From assembly GCF_014698795.1 (NCBI RefSeq), contig NZ_JACJTR010000019.1, forward strand, positions 1 to 64,000: DNA of 64,000 nucleotides, read 5' to 3'. A model generated the notes under the pieces. It was given only the letters and a program-made list of their open reading frames with translations. It ran no database searches and was not told the DNA's origin. This stretch comes from Nostoc sp. FACHB-892 (GTDB lineage Bacteria; Cyanobacteriota; Cyanobacteriia; Cyanobacteriales; Nostocaceae). Of the stretch, positions 16,930 to 25,852 are shown piece by piece (position 1 is the stretch's first letter; the number at the start of each line of letters is the position of its first letter). The position numbers and the translations under genes were made by a program.

Positions 16930-17948
16930 GTAACCCTATTTCAGACAATTATAGACATTTGGTAATAGAAATAAAACAGCGTATTCGTTCAGTCCAGTAC
17001 GAAGCACTAAAAGCAGTTAATCGGGAAATGATTAACCTCTACTGGGACATTGGACAGATAATTGTTACTCAACAGCACGGCGGTAGTTGGGGAAAATCCG
17101 TAGTAGAACAGTTAGCAAAAGACTTACAAGCAGAGTTTCCAGGAATTAGCGGATTTTCTGCTGCTAACCTCTGGCGGATGAGGCTTTTTTATGAATCATA
17201 CTTCAACAATGAAAAACTCGCACCAATGGTGCGAGAAATTGGATGGAGTCACAATCTGGTCATTGTAGAGAAGTGCAAAGATGACCTAGAACGGGAATTT
17301 TATATCAGAATGACTCGTAAATTTGGCTGGACAAAGAATGTTTTGATTCACCAAATTGAAAATCAAACCTATGAGAAGACTCTGTTGAATCAGACTAACT
17401 TTGATAAAACTCTTTCAGCAGAGATTCGTAACCAATTAAAACTAGCTGTCAAAGATGAATATACTTTTGAGTTCTTGGAACTAGCAGATGAACACAGTGA
17501 ACGCCAGCTAGAACAGGCAATTTTAACAAGAGTTGAACCATTCTTGCAAGAAATGGGTGGGATATTTGCTTTTATCGGTAGTCAATATCGGCTAGAAATT
17601 GATGAAGAGGAATATTTCATAGATATTTTATTATATCATCGCCGCTTAAAGTGTTTGGTAGCGATAGAACTGAAAATTGGTAACTTTTTACCTGAATATG
17701 TAGGCAAGATGCAGTTTTATTTAGCTGTTTTAGATGACACAGTAAAGTTACCTGATGAAAATCCTTCCATTGGAATTATTCTTTGGAAGTCTCAGCAGAG
17801 AACGATTGTTGAATATGCGTTGAGGGAATCTAATAAACCAATTGGTGTAGGAACTTATCAAGTGGTTTCAACATTGCCTCAAGAATTAAAAAATCAGCTT
17901 CCGGCTCCAGAGCAAGTTGCCAAGTTGCTAGAAGGCGTGGAGCAATAA
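16926..17948 (+). CDS. DUF1016/YhcG-type PD-(D/E)XK nuclease
   Basis: This 340-residue member of the YhcG (DUF1016) family has two parts. The N-terminal helical domain (about 10-150) has ALKAVNREMINLYWDIGQIIVTQQ and GFSAANLWRMRLFYE, the typical family opening. The C-terminal nuclease domain (about 180-330) contains FIGSQYRLEIDEEEYFIDILLYHRRLKCLVAIELKIG, giving the D..ExK active site. Members are linked to DNA recombination and defence islands. It is translationally coupled to the DUF433 gene upstream, and cas10d starts 14 bases after its stop, so it belongs to the cas operon. Confidence 0.88.
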   Translation: MSNPISDNYRHLVIEIKQRIRSVQYEALKAVNREMINLYWDIGQIIVTQQHGGSWGKSVVEQLAKDLQAEFPGISGFSAANLWRMRLFYESYFNNEKLAPMVREIGWSHNLVIVEKCKDDLEREFYIRMTRKFGWTKNVLIHQIENQTYEKTLLNQTNFDKTLSAEIRNQLKLAVKDEYTFEFLELADEHSERQLEQAILTRVEPFLQEMGGIFAFIGSQYRLEIDEEEYFIDILLYHRRLKCLVAIELKIGNFLPEYVGKMQFYLAVLDDTVKLPDENPSIGIILWKSQQRTIVEYALRESNKPIGVGTYQVVSTLPQELKNQLPAPEQVAKLLEGVEQ

Positions 17949-17962
17949 AATGGAGTTTGAAA

Positions 17963-20900
17963 ATGTCCAATGATGATTGGTTATCAGGTGATTTTGGTTT
18001 TGATAGTGATTCTTCAGACCGTACTATTGAAACCGAAGGCGAATTATTAACACTCAAGCTATTACGAGAAGCAATTCAATTTCAAAATCCAGATGATAAG
18101 GTAATGGCAGACTTTGGTGAATATGTTTTACCAAATCTGTTGCGGGTAGCAATTGGTGTAACGGCGAAAGGCGGTAAGTTTTTTGATGAAATTGACCAAC
18201 AGCGAGAAGCTGAAGGAAAAACTAAAGTTAGACGAGATAATGCTGCTGACCAATCACTGAATACTCACTTACTCAATGGATTATTCCCAGCAAATTTAAT
18301 TGAGAAACGTTTAGAAAAACTTAATACCACAGTGCAGCGAGTGGTGAAAGAGCGAGAGCGTAGATTAGTAATTGCTGGATTTATTTTACATGATTTTGAA
18401 AAGTTTCCTGATGTTCCTGAAAACTGCCGCAAGTTGCCGTTAGCAGAACATCGTAAAATTCTTGATAAAAAAGTTCACCAGTTAGGACTAGATAACTTTA
18501 TAAATCCAGAAAATCCTGAAGCTTATCGAGAGTATCTAGATGATTTGTTGTACATGGCTTACAATGCTCAAGGTCGCTGGGATACTAACTGGAATTTTTC
18601 TGAATTTGGCTTGAATCCTCTTCTCAAAGACCGTACCCTTCGCAGTTTATCTGATTTAACTTGTTTAGCTGATTCTCTCGCCTCTATTGTTAAACATCCC
18701 CAAGATGCAGAACATCCTAGACTCAAAGAAATCATCCACAGCCTCAGTGATGGACAATTGAAATTTACCTATCATAGCATTGCTGAGAATCGGGGTGTTT
18801 TAACTAATGTGGTGAATAATGCTTTAATTCAGGCTCATACTAGTCTCAATACTAATGAGTATACTTACTATGAACCTTTGTTATATCTGCCAACAGGCGT
18901 AATTTACTTGGCTTCGCGCAATGCTCCAGCTATCTCGCCGGAAGATTTCCCAGACCGTATAGTTAACAGTATTAAATCGCTTTGTGCAGGTCAATTACGC
19001 CTCAGACAAACAGGGTTTGGTAGAGATGGCAAAGGCATGAAATATGCCGAATATTATAACTTATTTTTTGATGATATAGGCTTGATGAAAGTAGCCTTAG
19101 ATGCTACATTACGCATCTTAAACTCTAATAAAGGCTCTGTTGCTAAAAGTCGCAGCGAAAATCTGAATAAGTTTCAGAAACAAAATGTTTTATCTGCTGA
19201 TTATGATTTCAAATTTGAAGACGATATCCGTATTGACCAAATAGCAGAATTGGGTGATTTAATTAGCAGGAAAATTTGGGAAGAAACAGTTAATCGCGTT
19301 GATTCTGCTCGTAAGAAAGATAAAAAGCTGCCAGCAGTTCCCGATTTAGATTTAACTTATAAAGTTGTAGAATTTTGGAATTTAGCAGAATATTTACCCC
19401 AAATTAGAGAAATTCAACGCATTAACGAAAGTCTCAAAGAAAACAAGTTAAAGGGAAATACGGGAGGAGTAGCTTATGAATGGTACTATCTGGCGGCTAA
19501 ATATTTAGAACATCATCCAGGAATTGAAGATGTACGCGAAGCTTGTCAGCAAGTGATTGACTATTTGGCAACCTTAATTTATCCGATAATTTCTCAATAT
19601 CAATTGCCTGATGGTTGGGATGATTTAAGGCTTTGGGTAAAACGAGTTGTAATGTTACCAGGCACTAATCAAAAACCATCTGTTAAAACTCAAGTTGAAA
19701 CATTTTTAAATGAGTTAAATAATTACAATGCTGCGAAAAAAATAGGGCGAGGGAAACGACTAATCTGCTCAATTTCTCATTCTGCTTACACGGTTACTGA
19801 GCAAATGGAATCAGCAGTTTTATTTACACCACAAGTTTATACAAACAAGCAAATGTTAGGAGGTTCTAACGCTAAACGCAATATCTCCAGTATTGCAGGT
19901 GTGGAGATGATGCTAAGGCAAATCTTGATGAATCAAACTCAAGCTGTAGGTAAGCGATTTGAAGATGGTAAATATCGCTATCTCTACTTTTATGCTACTT
20001 CTTACTTTACTCCAGAGACTAACAAGTTTTTGCAGAAAGCATACAATGGTATTGCTCAAACTCGCTTTGATACCAGCATTCGTAATCATTTTATCAGTAA
20101 AGATTTACAGGCGGATTTGGGGCGCGATCGCTACCAAAGTGTAGATAGTTTCTTAATCGATGAAAACCTCCAACGTGATAAGGATCGCACCTTTAAGCTT
20201 TCCTATCCTGAAGACCAGCCTTTAACATTTTACTTCATGGCACTCCCCCCAGGAAGAGACAGCACCGATACAGAATCTTGGGTAATGCCAACTTGGTTAG
20301 CGTTTGTTTTCCCGATGATTTTAGATGTTAAAACTGTGGTTTCAGAGTCACCAATTCCACCTTTTAATGATGGGGCTGAATTTGAGGAAAGCGTTTTACT
20401 TGACAGTGCGCCTCATGCTTTTCATGCTTTAGTAAGGCGCGACCGCTTCCGTCTTGACTACATCCTCAAAGGTTGGAACGAAAACGGCATCCAATACCCA
20501 GCACCTTTAAATGTGCTTACCGCCGCTTATGCCATTCATTTAGATGTGAATGCTAAACAAGGTAAGTCTGGTTACGATGCCAACTGGGGAAGATTTACTG
20601 AACTGGCTAAAGATTTTGAAACCAGTCCGTTGTACGTCTTTTCTTATCTCAATCGCTGGGTGCGTAACCAGGGATTAGAAATAGCACGAATTGAAAAAAT
20701 CCGGCTTTATGCCTATCATTTTTATCCTTGTTTTGACCCTTGTGTGAAATATGACACTAATATGGAGCAATTAATTGTGGGAGAAGCATCAAGCCTGAAT
20801 CATCCTAAGAAATTAACAGATTTATACCGCAGATTTTACCGAGCTAATAAACGTTATAATCCTAAGTCTAATGCTGTGTTGAAACCAGTTGACATCGCGG

Positions 20901-21253
20901 CTGAAACTATACTCAAAGCTGAGTCAAGTGTGTTTCAGGGGGAAACATTAGTTGTGGCTGTTGCAGCAGAAGTTTTTAAACTCATGGATCGCATCCATTC
21001 TTCTACTGCTGAAGGACGTTGGATCATGAGCAAACGAGAAGAAGAACGGCAAGCTGTACTAGATTTTGCCAAGTATTTTGTAGTGGAGGTATTTGATAAC
21101 GCATTTGCAGGCGATCGCGCTCGTTTGGCAGGTCGTCAACTCAACTTAATTCGAGATACCTGTGAATTTCTTTACCGTCTTGAAGATGACAAAGAAAATG
21201 CAGGAAGAAATGAAAATATTCCTGTAATAGACGATGTTAATGAACAGGAATAA
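17963..21253 (+). CDS. cas10d: Cas10d/Csc3, large subunit of the type I-D effector
   Basis: This protein of about 1096 residues is the large subunit and HD nuclease of the type I-D complex. The HD motif is visible as GFILHDFEKFPDV (His143-Asp144). The remainder resembles Cas10d with RYLYFYATSYFTPETNKFL and RGVLTNVVNNAL-type blocks and a helical C-terminus; a palm GGDD motif is not obvious. A TTG at 17957 is in frame, but ATG at 17963 has GGAG 7 bases upstream and is preferred. It degrades target DNA with Cas3. It lies directly between the nuclease gene and csc2. Confidence 0.9.
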   Translation: MSNDDWLSGDFGFDSDSSDRTIETEGELLTLKLLREAIQFQNPDDKVMADFGEYVLPNLLRVAIGVTAKGGKFFDEIDQQREAEGKTKVRRDNAADQSLNTHLLNGLFPANLIEKRLEKLNTTVQRVVKERERRLVIAGFILHDFEKFPDVPENCRKLPLAEHRKILDKKVHQLGLDNFINPENPEAYREYLDDLLYMAYNAQGRWDTNWNFSEFGLNPLLKDRTLRSLSDLTCLADSLASIVKHPQDAEHPRLKEIIHSLSDGQLKFTYHSIAENRGVLTNVVNNALIQAHTSLNTNEYTYYEPLLYLPTGVIYLASRNAPAISPEDFPDRIVNSIKSLCAGQLRLRQTGFGRDGKGMKYAEYYNLFFDDIGLMKVALDATLRILNSNKGSVAKSRSENLNKFQKQNVLSADYDFKFEDDIRIDQIAELGDLISRKIWEETVNRVDSARKKDKKLPAVPDLDLTYKVVEFWNLAEYLPQIREIQRINESLKENKLKGNTGGVAYEWYYLAAKYLEHHPGIEDVREACQQVIDYLATLIYPIISQYQLPDGWDDLRLWVKRVVMLPGTNQKPSVKTQVETFLNELNNYNAAKKIGRGKRLICSISHSAYTVTEQMESAVLFTPQVYTNKQMLGGSNAKRNISSIAGVEMMLRQILMNQTQAVGKRFEDGKYRYLYFYATSYFTPETNKFLQKAYNGIAQTRFDTSIRNHFISKDLQADLGRDRYQSVDSFLIDENLQRDKDRTFKLSYPEDQPLTFYFMALPPGRDSTDTESWVMPTWLAFVFPMILDVKTVVSESPIPPFNDGAEFEESVLLDSAPHAFHALVRRDRFRLDYILKGWNENGIQYPAPLNVLTAAYAIHLDVNAKQGKSGYDANWGRFTELAKDFETSPLYVFSYLNRWVRNQGLEIARIEKIRLYAYHFYPCFDPCVKYDTNMEQLIVGEASSLNHPKKLTDLYRRFYRANKRYNPKSNAVLKPVDIAAETILKAESSVFQGETLVVAVAAEVFKLMDRIHSSTAEGRWIMSKREEERQAVLDFAKYFVVEVFDNAFAGDRARLAGRQLNLIRDTCEFLYRLEDDKENAGRNENIPVIDDVNEQE

Positions 21254-21304
21254 ATTCTTCCTCTAGAAATAAACAAGTAGTAAATAATTCTTTGGAGATA
21301 AATC

Positions 21305-22321
21305 ATGGTAATTTTAAAAACTGTTGAATCCAAATTCTTTCAATCTGAGATTCCTTACAAACCAATGGGGAAATATGTTCATTTCTTGACTATCCGCATT
21401 ACGGAATCTTATCCACTATTTCAGACAGATGCAGAACTGAATAAAGCAAGGGTAAGAGCAGGAGTTAAAGACAAAACTACAATTAGCCGTTTGTCAATGT
21501 TCAAGCGCAAACAGTCTACTCCAGAGCGTTTAGTTGGTCGGGAATTGCTGCGTAATTATGGCTTCATGACTGCTGAAGAATGCGAATACAACGTGAATTT
21601 TGCAATGGATAATCCTGATTGCATCATTTACGGATTTGCTATTGGTGACTCTGGCTCAGAGAAATCAAAAGTTGTGGTAGACACGGCATTTTCAATTACA
21701 GCTTTTGATGAATCACACGAAACTTTCACCCTCAACGCTCCCTATGAAAATGGCACGATGGCTTCTAAGGGTGAAAATGGTTCTAAACCTGGTGAAGTTA
21801 CCAGTCGAATTAATCAACAAGACCACATTAGACCGCAAGTTTTCTTTCCCAGTATTGTCACTTTGAAAGATCCCACTGAAGCTAGCTTCCTTTACGTTTT
21901 TAATAACATTCTGCGAACTCGTCATTATGGAGCGCAAACCACGCGTACAGGTCGCGTCAGAAATGAGTTAATTGGAGTTGTATTTGCTGATGGAGAAATC
22001 ACTAGTAACCTGCGTTGGACTCAGGCAATATATGACCAAATGAAATCTAACAATACTCTGAATGCTCCCGATCCGTTAGATGAAGATGATGTAATCACTG
22101 CTGCAAAAAATGCTATTGAGGCGTTAATGGCTGATGAATTCATTGTTCATACAGATTTCATTGGTGATGCTTTTGTATCCTTAATTAATGAAGTAAAAAC
22201 TTTAACAGGAAGTGAGAAAGGTATTCAGGCAATTTTGCAAAAGGCTGATGCAGAAGCTAAAGATTATGCCAAGAAGCATATCAGCAAGAAGAAAACGGCT
22301 GCTAAAGCGGGGAAAGAGTAA
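21305..22321 (+). CDS. csc2: Csc2 (Cas7d), backbone subunit
   Basis: This 338-residue protein is the type I-D Cas7 homolog that polymerises along the crRNA. It shows KYVHFLTIRITESYPLFQTDAELNKARV at the N-terminus and a central RQQ-like loop region, with VFNNILRTRHYGAQTTRTGRVRNELIGVVFADGEITSNLRWTQ toward the C-terminus, all typical of Csc2. The tail is lysine-rich. TTTGGAGA precedes the ATG by about 6 bases. Its stop overlaps the csc1 ATG by one base (TAATG), indicating coupled translation. Confidence 0.93.
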   Translation: MVILKTVESKFFQSEIPYKPMGKYVHFLTIRITESYPLFQTDAELNKARVRAGVKDKTTISRLSMFKRKQSTPERLVGRELLRNYGFMTAEECEYNVNFAMDNPDCIIYGFAIGDSGSEKSKVVVDTAFSITAFDESHETFTLNAPYENGTMASKGENGSKPGEVTSRINQQDHIRPQVFFPSIVTLKDPTEASFLYVFNNILRTRHYGAQTTRTGRVRNELIGVVFADGEITSNLRWTQAIYDQMKSNNTLNAPDPLDEDDVITAAKNAIEALMADEFIVHTDFIGDAFVSLINEVKTLTGSEKGIQAILQKADAEAKDYAKKHISKKKTAAKAGKE

Positions 22322-23028
22322 TGGTGTTTATTTATCGTTGTCAATTGGAGTTGCACGACAGCCTATATTTTGCTACTCGTGAAATCGGACGATTGTATGA
22401 AACAGAGCCAATAATTCACAATTATGCTCTCTGTTATGCACTGGGTTTAGTTGATAGCCAAATCTACTCTACTACCGTTGCTGAAGAAGATTCTTATCGC
22501 TATTTTTGCCCCGAACAAGTGCCAAAATATGAGGAGCATTTAACGCCACTCAATCAACAAGGAATTTACGTAACTCCGGCGCGATCGCTCAATCATTCTT
22601 CTATCCTCAACACCTGGAAGTATGCTAATAACAACTACCACGTTGAAATGGAGAAAACACAGAAAAATATCCCTAGTTTTGGCAGAGCAAAGGAAATAGC
22701 AGCAGAAAGCAAATTTGAGTTTTTTGTAATTTCCCAAAAAGAACTCAAACTACCAAAGTGGATTCGCTTGGGTAAATGGATGAGCAAGGCTGAAGTGACA
22801 GTTGAACCATTACCGAAACATAAAATTGTTGAAGGTATATTTACTTGCACACATCCATTAAATCCTTTAGATGTGATGTTCACTAATCAAGTGATTAGCT
22901 ATGATGTTGTGAATATGCCTCCAGTTAGCTTAATTCAGAATGTCCAAATGCGAGGTCAATACTATCAATTTGATGGCATTCAAAACTTAAAAATTCCAGT
23001 TAATATACAATATCGTTTTCGGAGTTAA
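22321..23028 (+). CDS. csc1: Csc1 (Cas5d), repeat-handle binding subunit
   Basis: This 235-residue protein is the type I-D Cas5 homolog that caps the 5' handle of the crRNA. It begins VFIYRCQLELHDSLYFATREIGRLYETEPIIHNYALCYALGL, the standard Csc1 opening, and has the RAMP-like beta strands through LPKWIRLGKWMSKAEV. It is coupled to csc2. The next gene converges on it, with stop codons touching at 23028/23029. Confidence 0.92.
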   Translation: MVFIYRCQLELHDSLYFATREIGRLYETEPIIHNYALCYALGLVDSQIYSTTVAEEDSYRYFCPEQVPKYEEHLTPLNQQGIYVTPARSLNHSSILNTWKYANNNYHVEMEKTQKNIPSFGRAKEIAAESKFEFFVISQKELKLPKWIRLGKWMSKAEVTVEPLPKHKIVEGIFTCTHPLNPLDVMFTNQVISYDVVNMPPVSLIQNVQMRGQYYQFDGIQNLKIPVNIQYRFRS

Positions 23029-23439
23029 TCACTTCCCAAAACCTTTACTACGGCTTTTATTTTTTCGAGGCTCTATCGTCATTAACTCAGCTTTAAAACC
23101 TCTGGAATCTTGCAACATTAACTTACGTATTCGCTGGCGTTGGTAAGTCTGCACTTCAGCAGCTAGAGGATGATTAGGATCAATCTTTAGGTGAGTAATA
23201 GAAGAAACATATTTTTCTGTACTTTCGGGATTATTTGGCTCTTTTAGTCCGCACATAATTCCGCCTTCATCTCCTGAATAGCCAACGAAATCAATTTCAA
23301 ATTCTCTGTCTGGATCGGCGTTTACTCCTTTTTGCCTTAATGTCTTCAAAAACTCCTTCCCTGCTCGTGCTTTAATAGGTAAGTTCTCTTTCAGTTTTTC
23401 AGTTAGTGCCTTTGCTGCATTGTAATCATCAATTTTCAT
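23029..23439 (-). CDS. hypothetical protein in the cas locus
   Basis: This 136-residue protein was not recognised as a known family. It is charged and soluble, with a helical start (DDYNAAKALTEKLKENLPIKARAGKEFLKTLRQKGV), a central EFEIDFVGYSGDEGGIMCGL strand region and a basic tail ending KSRSKGFGK. GAGAGAAAGACC lies before its ATG. It is the only gene on the minus strand between cas3 and cas2 and interrupts the effector and adaptation blocks. A role in CRISPR biology is only suggested by position. Confidence 0.7.
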   Translation of the reverse strand: MKIDDYNAAKALTEKLKENLPIKARAGKEFLKTLRQKGVNADPDREFEIDFVGYSGDEGGIMCGLKEPNNPESTEKYVSSITHLKIDPNHPLAAEVQTYQRQRIRKLMLQDSRGFKAELMTIEPRKNKSRSKGFGK

Positions 23440-23548
23440 TGGTCTTTCTCTCTATGTAGTTTTTCTCACTTAAAAGAATACTACTATCATCACTCGATAG
23501 TCTTTAAAATTTTAGATACCACATCCAGCGATCGCTCCTCTATCCCCA

Positions 23549-24169
23549 GTGAAACACTATCAACAACAAACCAACGCTTTCCCCAGCAACTACCTAAACA
23601 ACTTGTGGGGAGAAATCCAAGCTTGTCCTTACTTTGCTATCAACAACCTCAACCGCGATTTTGTCGCCACTAAAGGATTTTCTGTAGTATTTCAGCGTTC
23701 TGGATTAGCAAAAGTAGAACAGCAGTTTCCCTACTTCAAGCCTTACCTAGATTTGGCTCTCCAGCCAAGTTGTAATGCTTTTTACCTCAATCCCTTACAA
23801 CTAAAGGAAGGCTCCCGCGTCGATCCGCATATCGATCGCTCCTTACGTTCCTACTCCAAAACCATTGAACCGCCTGCGGTTGTCAGTGTTCTCTATGTGC
23901 GCGTACCTGCGGATATGGAAGGGGGAGAACTGGTATTGCGATCGCACAAACGCCAACTTGGGCAAATTAAGCCCCAATTCAATACTTTAGTTTATTTTCA
24001 AGGTGATTTAACCCATTCGGTTAACGCTGTGAAAACCCCAGGAAATCGCTTAAGTTTAGTTTGCGAACAGTATAGTTTGAGTGATGCTGAACTCCAGGAA
24101 ATCCCTGAGTTCACTGTAGAGTCAAGAATCACTCAGTCTACAACCAAAAAGAGAAAGTATGCCTCATAG
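23549..24169 (+). CDS. 2OG-Fe(II) oxygenase family protein
   Basis: This 206-residue double-stranded beta-helix dioxygenase has iron ligands in VDPHIDRSL (HxD) and GDLTHSVNAVKTPGNRLSLV (distal His and 2-oxoglutarate-binding Arg). GGELVLR is the usual strand between them. The start appears to be GTG at 23549, without a strong ribosome site. Its end overlaps the cas6 start by 11 bases, tying it to cas6 expression. Substrate is unknown; relatives hydroxylate proteins or nucleic-acid bases. Confidence 0.82.
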   Translation: MKHYQQQTNAFPSNYLNNLWGEIQACPYFAINNLNRDFVATKGFSVVFQRSGLAKVEQQFPYFKPYLDLALQPSCNAFYLNPLQLKEGSRVDPHIDRSLRSYSKTIEPPAVVSVLYVRVPADMEGGELVLRSHKRQLGQIKPQFNTLVYFQGDLTHSVNAVKTPGNRLSLVCEQYSLSDAELQEIPEFTVESRITQSTTKKRKYAS

Positions 24170-25004
24170 TTTAGTGTTGAATTTGCTACCTCAATCGCCT
24201 ATTCCACCACAGTATCTTACAGGTAGACATCTCCACGCCTTATTTTTAACCCTCGTTAGTTCTGTAGATAGCACATTAGGCGATCGCTTGCACGATTCCA
24301 CCGCAGATAAAGCTTTCACTCTCTCCCCTTTACAAATTAGTAATACAAACTCCCCCCTTTTGAAGGGAGGTAAAGGGGGATCTAAATTGCAATACTCACA
24401 TCAACAACCAATTCCCGCCGGAACACCTTGTTGGTGGCGCATCTCTTTATTAGATGACACTCTATTTGGCAAACTTACCCAACTTTGGCTTAATCTTAAT
24501 CCCAATCGCCCTTGGCATCTTGGCCCGGCTGATTTGTATATTACCAGCATTCAAGGCACACCCCAATTTATTCAACCTTGGGCGAATGCCAGTACTTACG
24601 CTCAATTATACGAAGAAGCTAGCGATCGCAATTCTTCCATAAACCTTACTTTCTCCACGCCTACCGCCTTCCGTCAAGGACAGTATGATACTACCCTTCC
24701 TACCAGAGAATCTGTCTTTAATTCCCTACTTTCGCGGTGGAATAAGTACAGTGGCATAGAATTTCCTCAGATTGCGATCGAGTCAATATTTCCCTCATTT
24801 GTCAATATTCACACAGAAATATTAGCTGATTCTCGCAGCAAATTTATTGGCATTATTGGCGAAGTTACCTATAAGATTTTAGGGGCAGTTGAACCAATAG
24901 AAATTAAGCAGATTAACGCTTTAGCTGACTTTGCTTTATATACTGGTGTTGGAAGAAAAACAACAATGGGTATGGGAATGACGCGGCGACTGTATTCTCC
25001 GTAA
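24159..25004 (+). CDS. cas6: Cas6 endoribonuclease
   Basis: This 281-residue protein cleaves the precursor crRNA within the repeat. It shows the Cas6 N-terminal ferredoxin-like start (HSLVLNLLPQSPIPPQYLTGRHLHALFL, with His as likely catalytic residue) and the C-terminal glycine-rich loop GRKTTMGMGMTRRL. Residues about 65-78 (NSPLLKGGKGGSKL) derive from an in-frame palindromic repeat insertion, and the family alignment probably has a gap there. It overlaps the oxygenase gene by 11 bases; cas4 starts 31 bases after it. Confidence 0.92.
   Translation: MPHSLVLNLLPQSPIPPQYLTGRHLHALFLTLVSSVDSTLGDRLHDSTADKAFTLSPLQISNTNSPLLKGGKGGSKLQYSHQQPIPAGTPCWWRISLLDDTLFGKLTQLWLNLNPNRPWHLGPADLYITSIQGTPQFIQPWANASTYAQLYEEASDRNSSINLTFSTPTAFRQGQYDTTLPTRESVFNSLLSRWNKYSGIEFPQIAIESIFPSFVNIHTEILADSRSKFIGIIGEVTYKILGAVEPIEIKQINALADFALYTGVGRKTTMGMGMTRRLYSP
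24351..24392 (+). repeat. in-frame palindromic repeat inside cas6
   Basis: The sequence CCCCCCTTTTGAAGGGAGG followed by TAAAGGGGGATC lies within cas6 and keeps the frame. It belongs to the same C-run/G-run family as the intergenic palindrome at 25689-25781. The encoded loop (PLLKGGKGG) is low-complexity and likely surface-exposed. Confidence 0.65.
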
Positions 25005-25035
25005 TTTCAATAATCCTTTAAAAACCACCTAAGTT

Positions 25036-25629
25036 ATGAACCAAACTGAATATATTTCCATTGCAGCATTGAACCAATATGCCTATTGTCCGCATCGCTG
25101 TTGGCGGATGTTTTGTGCAGGAGAATTTACCGATAATCAATACACAATTGAAGGCACAACTTTACACGATCGCGTCCACACGACAAGCGATGTACAGCGA
25201 GGAGAAACTTGGCAAGTTCGAGCAATTTGGTTGAAGTCGGAGCAATACAAACTCATCGGCAAATCTGATTTAATTGAAGCAGAATCTGGTCAAGTTTATC
25301 CAGTGGAATACAAACGAGGACGCAAAGGCGAATGGGATAACGATGAGTTGCAAGTTTGTGCCCAAGCCTTATGTTTAGAAGAGATGACGGGACAACCTGT
25401 TACTACTGGATATATCTATTATGCCCACTCCCATCAACGGCAATTAGTAGAGATTAATGCAGAGTTACGAGAAAGTGCGATCGCTACTATTCAATCTGTC
25501 ACAAATCTCCTAGAAACAGGAGCAATGCCAAAACCAGTTTACAGCAAACGCTGCCAAGGATGTAGTCTTTATTCGCAATGTTTACCCAAAGCAACTGATA
25601 AAGTCAAAAGTTATCAAGAAGTAAATTAA
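25036..25629 (+). CDS. cas4: Cas4 RecB-like nuclease of adaptation
   Basis: This 197-residue protein is the RecB-family nuclease with an iron-sulfur cluster that selects and trims prespacers by their PAM. A first pair of cysteines (YCPHRCW) and a C-terminal set (CQGCSLYSQC) form the cluster. The nuclease core shows EGTTLHDRVH, IGKSDLIE and PVEYKRGR (ExK). Length is normal. It lies between cas6 and cas1, separated from cas1 by a palindromic repeat. Confidence 0.93.
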   Translation: MNQTEYISIAALNQYAYCPHRCWRMFCAGEFTDNQYTIEGTTLHDRVHTTSDVQRGETWQVRAIWLKSEQYKLIGKSDLIEAESGQVYPVEYKRGRKGEWDNDELQVCAQALCLEEMTGQPVTTGYIYYAHSHQRQLVEINAELRESAIATIQSVTNLLETGAMPKPVYSKRCQGCSLYSQCLPKATDKVKSYQEVN

Positions 25630-25688
25630 ATCATCCTCTGGTAACTTCTAGTTTGAGGACGTATTGACTTTCAACACTGTTCAAATAA

Positions 25689-25781
25689 GATCCCCCCGCC
25701 TGTGGCGACCCCCTTAAAAAGGGGGTAAAGAACATAAGCCGAAATAAACCCCCCTTTTTAAGGGGGGTTGGAGGGATCTTC
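25689..25781. repeat. palindromic repeat between cas4 and cas1
   Basis: Nested inverted repeats CCCCCTTAAAAAGGGGG and CCCCCCTTTTTAAGGGGGG are flanked by GATCC and GGATC ends. It is the same family as the insertion inside cas6. The hairpins may act as a partial terminator between cas4 and cas1. Confidence 0.7.
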
Positions 25782-25852
25782 GCGCAGTAAACAAGCTAAC
25801 CAAACCGTATTGTATTGAGTTTGATAACTTTCAATTAATTAAGGATTAAATC

